A stretch of 64,000 bases of DNA, taken from assembly GCF_011365745.1 (NCBI RefSeq), contig NZ_JAAOBY010000002.1, forward strand, positions 124,001 through 188,000. Direction: 5' to 3'. Below are positions 29,698 to 37,564 of this stretch, piece by piece (positions within the stretch are counted from its first letter, which is position 1; each line of letters begins with the position of its first letter). The DNA is from Flavobacterium turcicum. GTDB taxonomy: Bacteria; Bacteroidota; Bacteroidia; Flavobacteriales; Flavobacteriaceae. The notes beneath the pieces were generated by a model. The model did not search any database. It was given only the letters and a program-made list of their open reading frames with translations, and was not told where the DNA came from. The position numbers and the translations under genes are program-made.

Positions 29698-30414
29698 ATG
29701 GAAAATGTAAATAAAAAAATACTTTTAGTAGAAGACGATCTTAATTTTGGAGCTGTCTTGAAAGATTATTTGATGCTAAATGATTTTGATGTGACTTTAG
29801 CTAAAAATGGTATGGAAGGATTTGAAAAATTCAAAAAAGATACCTATGACCTCTGCATTTTAGATGTCATGATGCCTTACAAAGATGGATATACACTAGC
29901 AAAAGAAATCAGAGAAAAAAATAATGATGTTCCTATCATCTTTTTAACTGCTAAATCCATGAAGGAGGACGTGTTAAAAGGTTACAAAGCAGGAGCTGAT
30001 GATTACTTAAATAAACCATTTGACTCTGAGGTTTTGTTAATGAAAATTAAAGCCATCATTCAAAGAAAATCATCTGACACCAAAGCTGAACAAGTGCAGT
30101 TTGAATTTAATGTTGGTAAATTTCATTTGAACTCTAAACTACGTTTTTTAACGTACAAAGATGAGGAGCCAATAAAACTTTCTCCAAAAGAAAATGAGTT
30201 GCTTAAAATGCTTATTTTGCATGAAAATGATTTAATGCCAAGAGAATTAGCATTAACTAAAATTTGGAGAGATGATAATTATTTCACATCAAGAAGTATG
30301 GATGTGTATATTGCAAAGTTACGCAAGTACTTAAAATTAGATGAGGATGTTGAAATTTTAAACATTCACGGTGAAGGCTTCAGATTAGTTGTAAAAAACA
30401 AAGTAGCTCAATAA
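29698..30414 (+). CDS. OmpR-family response regulator
   Basis: 238 residues: receiver domain with E12-D13-D14, phospho-acceptor Asp56 in LCILDVMMPYKDGY and FLTAKSMKEDVLKGYKAGADDYLNKPF, then a winged-helix Trans_reg_C domain (about 130-235) with KLSPKENELLKMLILHENDLMPRELAL and RSMDVYIAKLRKYL...NIHGEGFRL. Forms a two-component pair with the kinase 3 bp upstream. Target genes unknown. Ends at a strong terminator. Confidence 0.96.
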   Translation: MENVNKKILLVEDDLNFGAVLKDYLMLNDFDVTLAKNGMEGFEKFKKDTYDLCILDVMMPYKDGYTLAKEIREKNNDVPIIFLTAKSMKEDVLKGYKAGADDYLNKPFDSEVLLMKIKAIIQRKSSDTKAEQVQFEFNVGKFHLNSKLRFLTYKDEEPIKLSPKENELLKMLILHENDLMPRELALTKIWRDDNYFTSRSMDVYIAKLRKYLKLDEDVEILNIHGEGFRLVVKNKVAQ

Positions 30415-30431
30415 TTACTGTTAAAAATAGT

Positions 30432-30472
30432 AAAAAAAATGCCCTAAGATTTATTTCTTAGGGCATTTTTTT
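30432..30472. terminator. bidirectional intrinsic terminator
   Basis: Stem ATGCCCTAAGA/TCTTAGGGCAT (30439-30449 and 30456-30466) with TTTATT-type loop, A-tract left, T-tract right; serves the two-component operon and the convergent thioesterase gene, whose stop codon lies within the T-tract. Confidence 0.88.
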
Positions 30473-31211
30473 ATTTCCAGTTGAGTTGCAAAGCAAAGCA
30501 CGTTTTTCCTTCTGTGGTAATGTTAAAAAGGCTCTCGTAATCATCTTCTTGTTTTAAAATTTCTACTTGATCTTGAAGTGATAATTCCTTTAAAAAATTC
30601 ATTTCAATACTTTGTAATTGTTGTTTTAATAGTAAAGGTGCCGCAGTGTAATCAAGGCACCATTCTAAGTATTTTACATTGTTCACGTGGTTTACAATAT
30701 CCAAATCTGACATGTACACTGTTTTATCGGCAATTTTGCTTGTGGCAGTACTTACATTTACTTTGCTAAATCCGTTTGCGGTAGCCTTTTTTTCAGGATA
30801 AAGTTCAAAGTGATCGTATGGCAAAGCCAATGCTTCAGGACGTCTTTTTTGGGTGTTGAATACAGCCCAAAAGGTTTCGGCGCCCACAATTTTTTTTCCG
30901 TTCAAATGCATCTCTAAGGCACGAACGGAACGCGAATTTTCTAATGAATTGATCCATGTTGTAACCGTTACAGTATCGCCCCATTTTGGAAGTTCTGCTA
31001 TTTCAACGCGCATGCGGCTTAAAACCCAAGCTTGGTGAAACTCCTGCATGTCATAAAAACTAATACCACCAAGTTCAGAATGGGCAGCTGCAGTAAGCTG
31101 TAACATATTACATAAATCTGTATATTTTAAAAAGCCATTGGGCGCACATTGTGTAAAATTAATATCCCATTGTTTGGTGATAATGGAATTGAAATTAGGG
31201 GAAATAGGCAT
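30471..31211 (-). CDS. acyl-ACP thioesterase
   Basis: 246 residues with two tandem hot-dog folds, the acyl-ACP thioesterase architecture (FatA/FatB-like; PF01643). N-terminal hot dog: FTQCAPNGFLKYTDLCNMLQLTAAAHSELGG and WVLSRMRVEIAELPKWGDTVTVTTW; C-terminal hot dog with the catalytic-type YMSDLDIVNHVNNVKYLEWCLD (Asn and His). Releases free fatty acids from acyl carrier protein in the cytoplasm. Last gene of a long minus-strand series, 30 bp after miaA. Confidence 0.9.
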   Translation of the reverse strand: MPISPNFNSIITKQWDINFTQCAPNGFLKYTDLCNMLQLTAAAHSELGGISFYDMQEFHQAWVLSRMRVEIAELPKWGDTVTVTTWINSLENSRSVRALEMHLNGKKIVGAETFWAVFNTQKRRPEALALPYDHFELYPEKKATANGFSKVNVSTATSKIADKTVYMSDLDIVNHVNNVKYLEWCLDYTAAPLLLKQQLQSIEMNFLKELSLQDQVEILKQEDDYESLFNITTEGKTCFALQLNWK

Positions 31212-31241
31212 GTATTTAAGTATGAATTATGATTTAATGAA

Positions 31242-32159
31242 TTATTTGTACTTTCTAATGTAATCTATAATGGTTGTGTACGGCGTCTCAAAGTCAAACC
31301 ATTTGGTGTTTTCATTTCTTTTAAACCAAGTTAATTGACGTTTAGAAAAACGTCGCGTGTTTTTCTTTATTTCTTCGATGGCAAATTCTAATGAAAACTC
31401 TTTATCAAAAAAGCTAAACAATTCTCTGTATCCTACCGTTTGTAAAGCGTTTAGTTCTTTATTGGGATATAAAGTTTTGGCTTCGTTTAGCAAGCCTTCG
31501 TTCATCATAATATCTACACGCTGATTGATTCTGTTATAGATTATCTTTCGGTCAGCTTCTAAACCGATTAATATAGGAGTGAAGTCTCGGTTGTTTTTTT
31601 TCTGGTTCAAGAAAGAGGAATACGGTTTTCCCGTTCCCAGGCATACTTCTACAAAACGCATCATGCGCTGCGGATTTTGTAAAGTTTGCGGATTTTCTGT
31701 GGTTAGGGTTTTGTAATAGGTTAGATCAAGTTGTTCTAGTTTTTGTTGTAAATATCCAATTCCCAATTTTTCGTATTGTGAATTTATTTGAATACGCAAT
31801 TCAGGATCAATTTCAGGAAATTCATCAAAGCCTTTTAGGATTGCATCAACGTATAAGCCTGAGCCGCCTACTAAAATTACGAAATCATTACTTTGAAATA
31901 GTTCGTTAAGTTTAGCAATGGCTTCTTTTTCGAAATCTCCTACTGTATAATTTTCAAAAATAGACTTGTTTTGAATAAAATGGTGTTTGGCTGCAGCCAA
32001 TTCAGCTAGGCTTGGAACGGCGGTACCAATGGTCATTTCTTTAAAAAATTGTCGGCTGTCGCATGACACGATTTCGCAATTAAAGTGGTTTGCCAAGACA
32101 ATGCTAAGGGAAGTTTTCCCGATAGCTGTAGGACCGACGATAGTGATTAGGTATTTCAT
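31242..32159 (-). CDS. miaA: tRNA dimethylallyltransferase
   Basis: Adds an isopentenyl group to A37 of tRNAs that read codons beginning with U. 305 residues from ATG at 32157-32159 (MKYLITIVGP); a longer in-frame start adds 11 residues that lie in a folded intergenic repeat and are not family sequence. P-loop GPTAIGKT (9-16), SCDSRQFFKEM, GGSGLYVDAIL, QNPQRMMRFVEV and the C-terminal NTRRFSKRQLTWFKRN are all present. Confidence 0.96.
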   Translation of the reverse strand: MKYLITIVGPTAIGKTSLSIVLANHFNCEIVSCDSRQFFKEMTIGTAVPSLAELAAAKHHFIQNKSIFENYTVGDFEKEAIAKLNELFQSNDFVILVGGSGLYVDAILKGFDEFPEIDPELRIQINSQYEKLGIGYLQQKLEQLDLTYYKTLTTENPQTLQNPQRMMRFVEVCLGTGKPYSSFLNQKKNNRDFTPILIGLEADRKIIYNRINQRVDIMMNEGLLNEAKTLYPNKELNALQTVGYRELFSFFDKEFSLEFAIEEIKKNTRRFSKRQLTWFKRNENTKWFDFETPYTTIIDYIRKYK

Positions 32160-32166
32160 ATTTTTT

Positions 32167-32305
32167 AGCCCAGATGGCAACGTAAACCCCACAGTGATTG
32201 AAGTTTGTTTTTCTTGGTGTAAAAGAGCGACCGTAGGAAGCTCCTTTTATGCCTTAGAAAAACAACTGAAGTCACGAGGAGTTGCTGTGAACAGCTGGAT
32301 TGGCT
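32167..32305 (+). repeat. nested-hairpin intergenic element A
   Basis: A 139-nt stretch between the ion-channel gene and miaA folds into nested arms: AGCC/GGCT plus CAG/CTG at the ends (32167-32173 with 32295-32305), a long middle stem (32202-32217 with 32252-32267, nearly complete complementarity), and an inner stem AAAAGAGC/GCTCCTTTT (32221-32228 with 32240-32248). Its left block AGCCCAGATGGCAACG and right block GAGCGACCGT..GGAAG recur, diverged, at 62154-62225. I associate such elements with Flavobacterium intergenic repeats but cannot name a family. Confidence 0.6.
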
Positions 32306-32319
32306 TCAAGGTTAATAAA

Positions 32320-33150
32320 TTATAATTCGGTTCCGCAATGGAAACAATATTTAGCGTTAAACTCATGTCCGTCTGTTCCGCAGGTGGCACATGGATTTAT
32401 TTTTTCGGCTTTTAATTTTTTTCGATGACTATTAGCAAACTCTGCCGATACGATTCCGGTTGGGACTGCAATTATTCCGTAACCCATAATCATAACTGCA
32501 GATGCGATGGTTTGGCCAAGAGGTGTAATGGGTGAAATATCACCGTATCCTACTGTTGTGAGCGTGACAATTGTCCAGTAAATGCTGATGGGAATACTTG
32601 TGAAGCCGCCTTCTTTGCCCTCGACTACATACATGACAGATCCAATGATGACACTACTAATGAGCATGAAGTAAATAAATATGAGTATTTTACCACGGCT
32701 GGCTAACAAAGCTTCTTTAAGATGCGTAGATTGTGATGAAAATTGAGGGTGTTTTAAAATTTTAAATAAGCGAAGCAATCGCAGTGCTCTTACCACAGTT
32801 AGTACACTCGTACCTACATAAAATAACGAAAAGTACATGGGTAAAGTCGCGATTAAGTCAATAACACCATAAAAACTAAAAATATAAGTAAGTGGTTTTT
32901 TGATTGAAATAATGCGTAACAGGTACTCTAAAGTAAAAAAAACAGTAATTATCCACTCCAAAAGCAACAGTGTTGTATGATATTTTGTATCGATTTCTTT
33001 GACTGTTTCTAGCATTACTATAACTACGCTTGCAAGAATGACAAGTAATAAAACCAAATCAAATAGTCGCCCAGCGGCTGTATTAGTGCCGTAGATTATG
33101 ATATTTGTTTGTTGTCTGAACGTGTCAAATTTTGATTTGAATCGCTGCAT
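32320..33150 (-). CDS. voltage-gated-type potassium channel with zinc-ribbon tail
   Basis: 276 residues: six membrane segments S1-S6, an S4-like arginine helix (VRALRLLRLFKILKH), a pore loop with K+ selectivity filter TTVGYGDIS (about 196-204) and S6 ending in AVPTGIVSAEF. The cytoplasmic tail closes with a four-Cys motif CATCG...CFHCG (about 253-273), a zinc-ribbon-like end that many Bacteroidota ion-transporter homologues carry. Forms tetramers in the inner membrane; gating signal unknown. 18 bp downstream of the exonuclease/GIY-YIG gene. Confidence 0.94.
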   Translation of the reverse strand: MQRFKSKFDTFRQQTNIIIYGTNTAAGRLFDLVLLLVILASVVIVMLETVKEIDTKYHTTLLLLEWIITVFFTLEYLLRIISIKKPLTYIFSFYGVIDLIATLPMYFSLFYVGTSVLTVVRALRLLRLFKILKHPQFSSQSTHLKEALLASRGKILIFIYFMLISSVIIGSVMYVVEGKEGGFTSIPISIYWTIVTLTTVGYGDISPITPLGQTIASAVMIMGYGIIAVPTGIVSAEFANSHRKKLKAEKINPCATCGTDGHEFNAKYCFHCGTEL

Positions 33151-33168
33151 AGTAGCTAATATGGTTAT

Positions 33169-34530
33169 CTAGAGATGAACTATTTTTAACGTCTTGTTTT
33201 TTCGGATGTGTCCTTGAATAATATTTTTCACATCGCGATTATTTTGCATGGGGATAATGATGTTTCTTAGGATTTCAACATTGTTTATTTGGTAGTTTAA
33301 ATCATAAAAAGCATACCCTTTGTAAATTCCGTTTTCAATTAATACCGCTGAGCGTTCGCTTATAGTTCGGCCTTTGTCAATTAAAATCATGTTTTGATTG
33401 TCAAAACTATTTTTGTCGATAAAAGCTTGCACTCTTGTATTGTACTCTTCAGGAGTTATTTCGCCTACACAAGCTCCATCACATTCTTTAATGGTGTATT
33501 GAAAACAATTTGTTTTACTAGCGTACAAGCCCGTTAGTTTTTGGCATAAATTGTAATGAGATGTGATTCTGAATAAGGCATTTTTTCCTTCTTGGATAGA
33601 AGTAAAAGACGTGATTTCTTTTTTACGACCATCCGCTTTTTGAAGTTTTAAGTTCAAATATCCCTTCTCATTTTTTTCTACATACAAAGCCAATTGAAAA
33701 ATACTTTTGCGTTGTGCCCTGTTGTATATGGGTTTGTTGACTTTGATTTCCTCGCTTTCTTTTAATAAAGCGATTAGTTCACTACCCGTTTCTTCATAAG
33801 TTACAGTGTAAACATCAGCTTGAATTTTTTTGCATTTTTTTGTAGTTCCAGTAAAATGTTGGTTGATTCTTTTTTTGATGTTTCGGCTTTTACCAATGTA
33901 AATCAGATTTCCTTTCTCATTATGAATGTAGTAAACACCGGTCTTTGATGGTAAACTTGACACAATGTCTAAGAGTTTGGGAGCAATGCCTTTTTGTACT
34001 TCTAGTTTGATGAAATCTTTTACGATTTCTTTTTCTAAATCTTTTTCTAAAAGAATTTTAAACAGTTTAACGGTAGCTAATGCGTCTCCGCTTGCACGGT
34101 GCCTGTCGGCCATAGGAATGCCAAGTGCACGTACCAACTTCCCTAAACTATGTGATGGTTGTTCTGGTAATAATTTCTGTGATAGAGCAACGGTACAAAG
34201 TGTTTTGGCTTCAAAATCATAGCCTAATCTGCGGAACTCTGTTCTCAGGATTCTATAATCAAAAGAAGCATTGTGCGCCACAATTACGCAACCCTCTGTA
34301 ATTTCAATTATCCGTTTGGCTACCTCAAAAAATTTGGGTGCTGAAGTAAGCATAGCATTATTGATACCAGTAAGTTTTACAACAAACGGCTGTATGGGAA
34401 TTTCAGGATTGACCAAGCTTATGAATTGATCTACTATTTCATGTCCATCAAATTTATAGATGGCAATTTCAGTGATTCCTTCTTCGTTAAATTGTCCTCC
34501 TGTGGTTTCTATGTCGAGTATTGCGTACAA
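33169..34530 (-). CDS. DnaQ-type exonuclease fused to GIY-YIG nuclease domain
   Basis: 453 residues. Residues 1-165 form a DEDDh 3'-5' exonuclease: D6 and E8 in DIETTG, HNASFDYRIL with D91, and H144/D149 in DRHRASGDA. Residues about 193-275 form a UvrC/Cho-type GIY-YIG domain: TGVYYIHNEKGNLIYIGKSRNIKKR and the metal Glu in ETGSELIALLKE. The remaining 180 residues are of the type found after GIY-YIG in Cho-like proteins, with CDGACVG. Translation starts at TTG (34528-34530); a stop lies a few codons upstream, and no ATG fits. Probably a repair nuclease; substrate unproven. Short tandem repeats lie just upstream. Confidence 0.93.
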   Translation of the reverse strand: MYAILDIETTGGQFNEEGITEIAIYKFDGHEIVDQFISLVNPEIPIQPFVVKLTGINNAMLTSAPKFFEVAKRIIEITEGCVIVAHNASFDYRILRTEFRRLGYDFEAKTLCTVALSQKLLPEQPSHSLGKLVRALGIPMADRHRASGDALATVKLFKILLEKDLEKEIVKDFIKLEVQKGIAPKLLDIVSSLPSKTGVYYIHNEKGNLIYIGKSRNIKKRINQHFTGTTKKCKKIQADVYTVTYEETGSELIALLKESEEIKVNKPIYNRAQRKSIFQLALYVEKNEKGYLNLKLQKADGRKKEITSFTSIQEGKNALFRITSHYNLCQKLTGLYASKTNCFQYTIKECDGACVGEITPEEYNTRVQAFIDKNSFDNQNMILIDKGRTISERSAVLIENGIYKGYAFYDLNYQINNVEILRNIIIPMQNNRDVKNIIQGHIRKNKTLKIVHL

Positions 34531-34534
34531 AATA

Positions 34535-34566
34535 AGTATTCAGTGTTCAGTTTTTAGTATTCAGTT
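34535..34566. repeat. short tandem repeat array (ATTCAGT-type)
   Basis: AGTATTCAGTGTTCAGT, then AGTATTCAGTTTCT: the unit ATTCAGT/GTTCAGT is iterated three times in the gap between the YggS gene and the exonuclease gene. One of three different low-complexity arrays in neighbouring gaps. Confidence 0.6.
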
Positions 34567-34597
34567 TCTAACAGCATTATCGACTTTGAAATTGAAA

Positions 34598-35260
34598 TTA
34601 ATTTCTCCCCCCAAAGATACTACTTCCTATTCTAACCATAGTACTACCACATTCAATCGCAAGTTGATAGTCACCGGACATTCCCATTGAGAGGGTCTCG
34701 AGCTGGCAGTTTGAAATTGTTAAAGCTTTCGTTTTTTCGAAAATTGTTTTCAATTGCGTGAACTCTTTCTTGATTTGATCTTTGTTGTCAGTAAAAGTTG
34801 CCATTCCCATTAATCCAACGATTCTAATGTTTTTCAGATCTTCAAATTCATTTGAGGAAAGGAGGGAAGTCAGTTCAGCTTCATCAAGACCAAATTTACT
34901 TTCTTCTTCGGCGATATAAATTTGTAATAAACAATCAATAATACGGTTGTTTTTCAACGCTTGTTTATTGATTTCTTGTAATAGTTTTAAGCTATCTACA
35001 CCATGAATCAAGCTTACAAACGGCGCCATAAATTTTACTTTATTGGTTTGCACGTGACCAATCATGTGCCATTGAATGTCTTTGGGCATTTGTTCCCATT
35101 TATCGGCCATTTCTTGGATTTTGTTTTCTCCAAAAATGCGTTGACCCGCTTCATAGGCTTGAATCAAATCGGATACAGGTTTCGTTTTTGAAACTGCAAC
35201 TAAAGTAACGTGGTCCGGCAAGGATTCTTTTATGCTTTGTAAATTATTTGTGATAGACAT
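34598..35260 (-). CDS. YggS-family PLP-binding protein
   Basis: 220 residues from ATG at 35258-35260 (MSITNNLQSI). Single alanine-racemase-like barrel binding pyridoxal phosphate, with PLP lysine K25 in VAVSKTKPV, FGENKIQEM, WHMIGHVQTNKVKF, IHGVDSLKLL and the phosphate-binding LSMGMSGDYQLAIECGSTMVRIGSSIFG at the C-terminus. Members maintain PLP homeostasis and have no known catalytic reaction. 22 bp after the DUF1015 gene, so they are cotranscribed. Confidence 0.94.
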   Translation of the reverse strand: MSITNNLQSIKESLPDHVTLVAVSKTKPVSDLIQAYEAGQRIFGENKIQEMADKWEQMPKDIQWHMIGHVQTNKVKFMAPFVSLIHGVDSLKLLQEINKQALKNNRIIDCLLQIYIAEEESKFGLDEAELTSLLSSNEFEDLKNIRIVGLMGMATFTDNKDQIKKEFTQLKTIFEKTKALTISNCQLETLSMGMSGDYQLAIECGSTMVRIGSSIFGGRN

Positions 35261-35282
35261 GGTTTTGTTTTTATGTATTAAC

Positions 35283-36506
35283 CTAATCAAATTCGTAAAC
35301 GACCAATCCGCTTCTGAATTTGGGTTCGATATATGTGCTTTTCGGTGGCATTATCAAATTAGCATCTGCTAAGGCTTTGATTTCGCTAATATTGGAAGGG
35401 AAAAGAAAGAATCCTAACTCAAATTCGCCTTGATCTATTTTATTTTTTAACTCTAAAACGGCCTGTTTTCCTGAAAGGTAGTCAATTCGTTCGTCATTAC
35501 GCAAATCTTCAATACCTAAAATAGGCAACAATATTGTAGTGTATAAAATTTGAGCATCTAATGAATCCAATGGACTTTCAAAGTTTAGATTTTCAGATTT
35601 TAAAGTCAAACTGTAAAACTCCTCTTCAAGATACATTCCAAATTGATGTTTTTGAATCGGTTGAAATGGTTGTTGCGCTCTATTTTCGATTGTGAAATGA
35701 GCACTAACTTGATGTAAAAATTCAGCTTTGGTCAAGCCATTCAAATCTTTGATTAATCGATTGAACTCGTATATTTTGACATTATTTTCAGAAATTAAAT
35801 AACTCAAAATGTGGTTTGTCGTCGTGTTTTCAGGATTATCATTTTCCGCAGCAAGCATTCTCATGGCTTCTGTTCGATGATGACCATCGGCAATGTACAA
35901 GCTTTCTGTTTGAGCGAATATTTTTTGCAACCAACTTATTTCTAATGCGTCATCAATTTTCCAGAGATAGTGAATTTCTTTTTTGGTCGTTGAAAATTCA
36001 AAATCGGCTAATTTTTGGGTACAATTAAAAATCCAATTTTCGATGGTTTTGTTGTCAGGGTAGGTCATTAAAACCGGCTCTGTATTGAAGGCGGCGTGTT
36101 TCATGTACTCCTTAAGCAATTGCACTCTAAACGCAATAATATCTTCGTGCTTTTTGATGTGATCTTCGCAATAATCCGCTACGCTTGTTCCTGCAATAAT
36201 TCCAGTAAAGGATTGCGTTTTGTTGACAATTTTATGAATGTATAGTGCTGGTTTTTTATCTTTTACCAAGATGAGTTCATTTTTGAAATCTTGGTATTTT
36301 TGATGTACTTGTCGGTATCTTTTTTCGAAAGAAACACTTTCTTGATTGGTGTAAGCGGGTTTTAGAATGTGTAAAAAAGAAAGCGGATTAAAATCTAGTT
36401 GTGCAGCAAGCTCTGCATTGACATATTCCTCGTAGGACCTGCACGTTACAAGGCAAACTTTATCACGAGTAGGGCGCACCGCTTGAAAAGGAATTATTTT
36501 TGCCAT
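35283..36506 (-). CDS. DUF1015 family protein
   Basis: 407 residues from ATG at 36504-36506 (MAKIIPFQAVRPTRDK). Whole-length DUF1015 (COG4198) protein with VCLVTCRSYEEY, NPLSFLHILKPAY, RVQLLKEYMKH and the signature LYIADGHHRTEAMRML near residue 214, then CP-like FFLFPSNISEIKALADANLIMPPKSTYIEPKFRSGLVVYEF. In many bacteria the family sits with serA/serC; that context is absent here, where the neighbours are YggS and a 3-hydroxyacyl-CoA dehydrogenase. The DGHHR motif recalls ParB/sulfiredoxin-like folds. Function not established. Confidence 0.92.
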   Translation of the reverse strand: MAKIIPFQAVRPTRDKVCLVTCRSYEEYVNAELAAQLDFNPLSFLHILKPAYTNQESVSFEKRYRQVHQKYQDFKNELILVKDKKPALYIHKIVNKTQSFTGIIAGTSVADYCEDHIKKHEDIIAFRVQLLKEYMKHAAFNTEPVLMTYPDNKTIENWIFNCTQKLADFEFSTTKKEIHYLWKIDDALEISWLQKIFAQTESLYIADGHHRTEAMRMLAAENDNPENTTTNHILSYLISENNVKIYEFNRLIKDLNGLTKAEFLHQVSAHFTIENRAQQPFQPIQKHQFGMYLEEEFYSLTLKSENLNFESPLDSLDAQILYTTILLPILGIEDLRNDERIDYLSGKQAVLELKNKIDQGEFELGFFLFPSNISEIKALADANLIMPPKSTYIEPKFRSGLVVYEFD

Positions 36507-36510
36507 AATT

Positions 36511-36581
36511 AAGTCAAAAGTCAAAGGTCAAAAGTCAAAAGTTCAAGGTTGACAGAAGTTTACCTTGATACTTTTGACTTT
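36511..36581. repeat. GTCAAAA tandem array ending in a 19-bp hairpin
   Basis: Between the dehydrogenase gene and DUF1015, AAGTCAAA-type units repeat four times (36511-36540). The last unit runs into an almost perfect inverted repeat: 36531-36549 pairs with 36562-36581 with one extra base in the right arm, loop of 12 nt. Its position could allow a terminator or processing site on the minus strand. Confidence 0.6.
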
Positions 36582-36595
36582 CAATATTTATGACA

Positions 36596-37483
36596 TTAAA
36601 TAAATTGTTTAGATATTTTTTCCGCTTTTTTGCTTTCAGAATAATCATAGAAACCTTCACCTGATTTTATTCCTAATTTTCCGGCGCGAACCATGTTTAC
36701 AAGTAATGGACAAGGCGCATATTTTGGATTTTTGAATCCGTCGTACATTACATTTAAAATTGCCAAACACACATCAAGACCAATAAAATCAGCAAGTTGT
36801 AGCGGTCCCATGGGTTGTCCCATTCCTAGTTTCATCACCGTGTCAATTTCATACACACCAGCAACTTTATTGTACAAAGTCTCAATAGCTTCATTGATCA
36901 TTGGCATTAAAATTCTGTTGGCAACAAATCCAGGGTAGTCATTTACTTCAACAGGAGTTTTTCCTAATTTTTCAGAAAGGCTCATGATGGTTTTTGTAAC
37001 TTCATCGCTAGTGTTGTACCCGCGAATGATTTCCACCAATTTCATAATTGGCACCGGATTCATAAAGTGCATGCCTATTACACGCTCTGGGTGCGCTACA
37101 ACAGCACCGATTTGTGTGATAGAAATAGACGATGTATTGGTAGCCAAGATAGTATCGTGAGAACATAGTTTATTCAACTTCTCAAAAATGCTCAGTTTTA
37201 AAGCTACGTTTTCAGTCGCCGCTTCAACAACTAAATCAACGCCAACAACTCCATCTTCGATGTCATTGTAAGTAATAATGTTGGTAATTGTTTTTGTTTT
37301 ATCTTCTTCGGTGATAGTACCTTTAGCAATCATTCGATCTAAATTAGCGGCAATAGTTGCCATTCCTTTATCTAATGATTTTTCAGAAACATCTATTAAT
37401 TTTACGGTAAAACCACTTTGCGCAAAGGTATGTGCTATTCCATTACCCATTGTTCCTGCACCAATTACGGCTATTGTTTTCAT
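36596..37483 (-). CDS. 3-hydroxybutyryl-CoA/3-hydroxyacyl-CoA dehydrogenase
   Basis: 295 residues, NAD-dependent. Rossmann domain VIGAGTMGNGIAHTFAQSGF (5-24), catalytic-site sequence ATNTSSISIT and MHFMNPVPIMKLVEI (His), and 3HCDH C-terminal domain from NDYPGFVANRILMPMINEAI to SGEGFYDYSE. The length is that of single-function enzymes such as PaaH or Hbd, not the FadB fusion. Acts in fatty-acid or aromatic-acid breakdown in the cytoplasm; specific pathway cannot be fixed from the neighbours. Confidence 0.94.
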   Translation of the reverse strand: MKTIAVIGAGTMGNGIAHTFAQSGFTVKLIDVSEKSLDKGMATIAANLDRMIAKGTITEEDKTKTITNIITYNDIEDGVVGVDLVVEAATENVALKLSIFEKLNKLCSHDTILATNTSSISITQIGAVVAHPERVIGMHFMNPVPIMKLVEIIRGYNTSDEVTKTIMSLSEKLGKTPVEVNDYPGFVANRILMPMINEAIETLYNKVAGVYEIDTVMKLGMGQPMGPLQLADFIGLDVCLAILNVMYDGFKNPKYAPCPLLVNMVRAGKLGIKSGEGFYDYSESKKAEKISKQFI

Positions 37484-37488
37484 ATTTT

Positions 37489-37521
37489 GAGTTTAAAGTT
37501 TAAAAGTTTAAAGTTTAAAGT
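37489..37521. repeat. GTTTAAA tandem array
   Basis: The unit AGTTTAA(A) is repeated about five times directly upstream of the dehydrogenase start codon (37483), inside the 81-bp gap to the oxidoreductase gene. Unit sequence differs from the arrays at 34535 and 36511 but the style and position are alike. Confidence 0.65.
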
Positions 37522-37564
37522 TATTATGAGTAACTGAAAACGGTAAACTTGAAAGTAGTTATAT

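Noticed and set aside
31987-32325. 112-codon plus-strand open frame across the miaA start
   Set aside because: Two thirds is antisense to miaA and the rest is the folded repeat element A.
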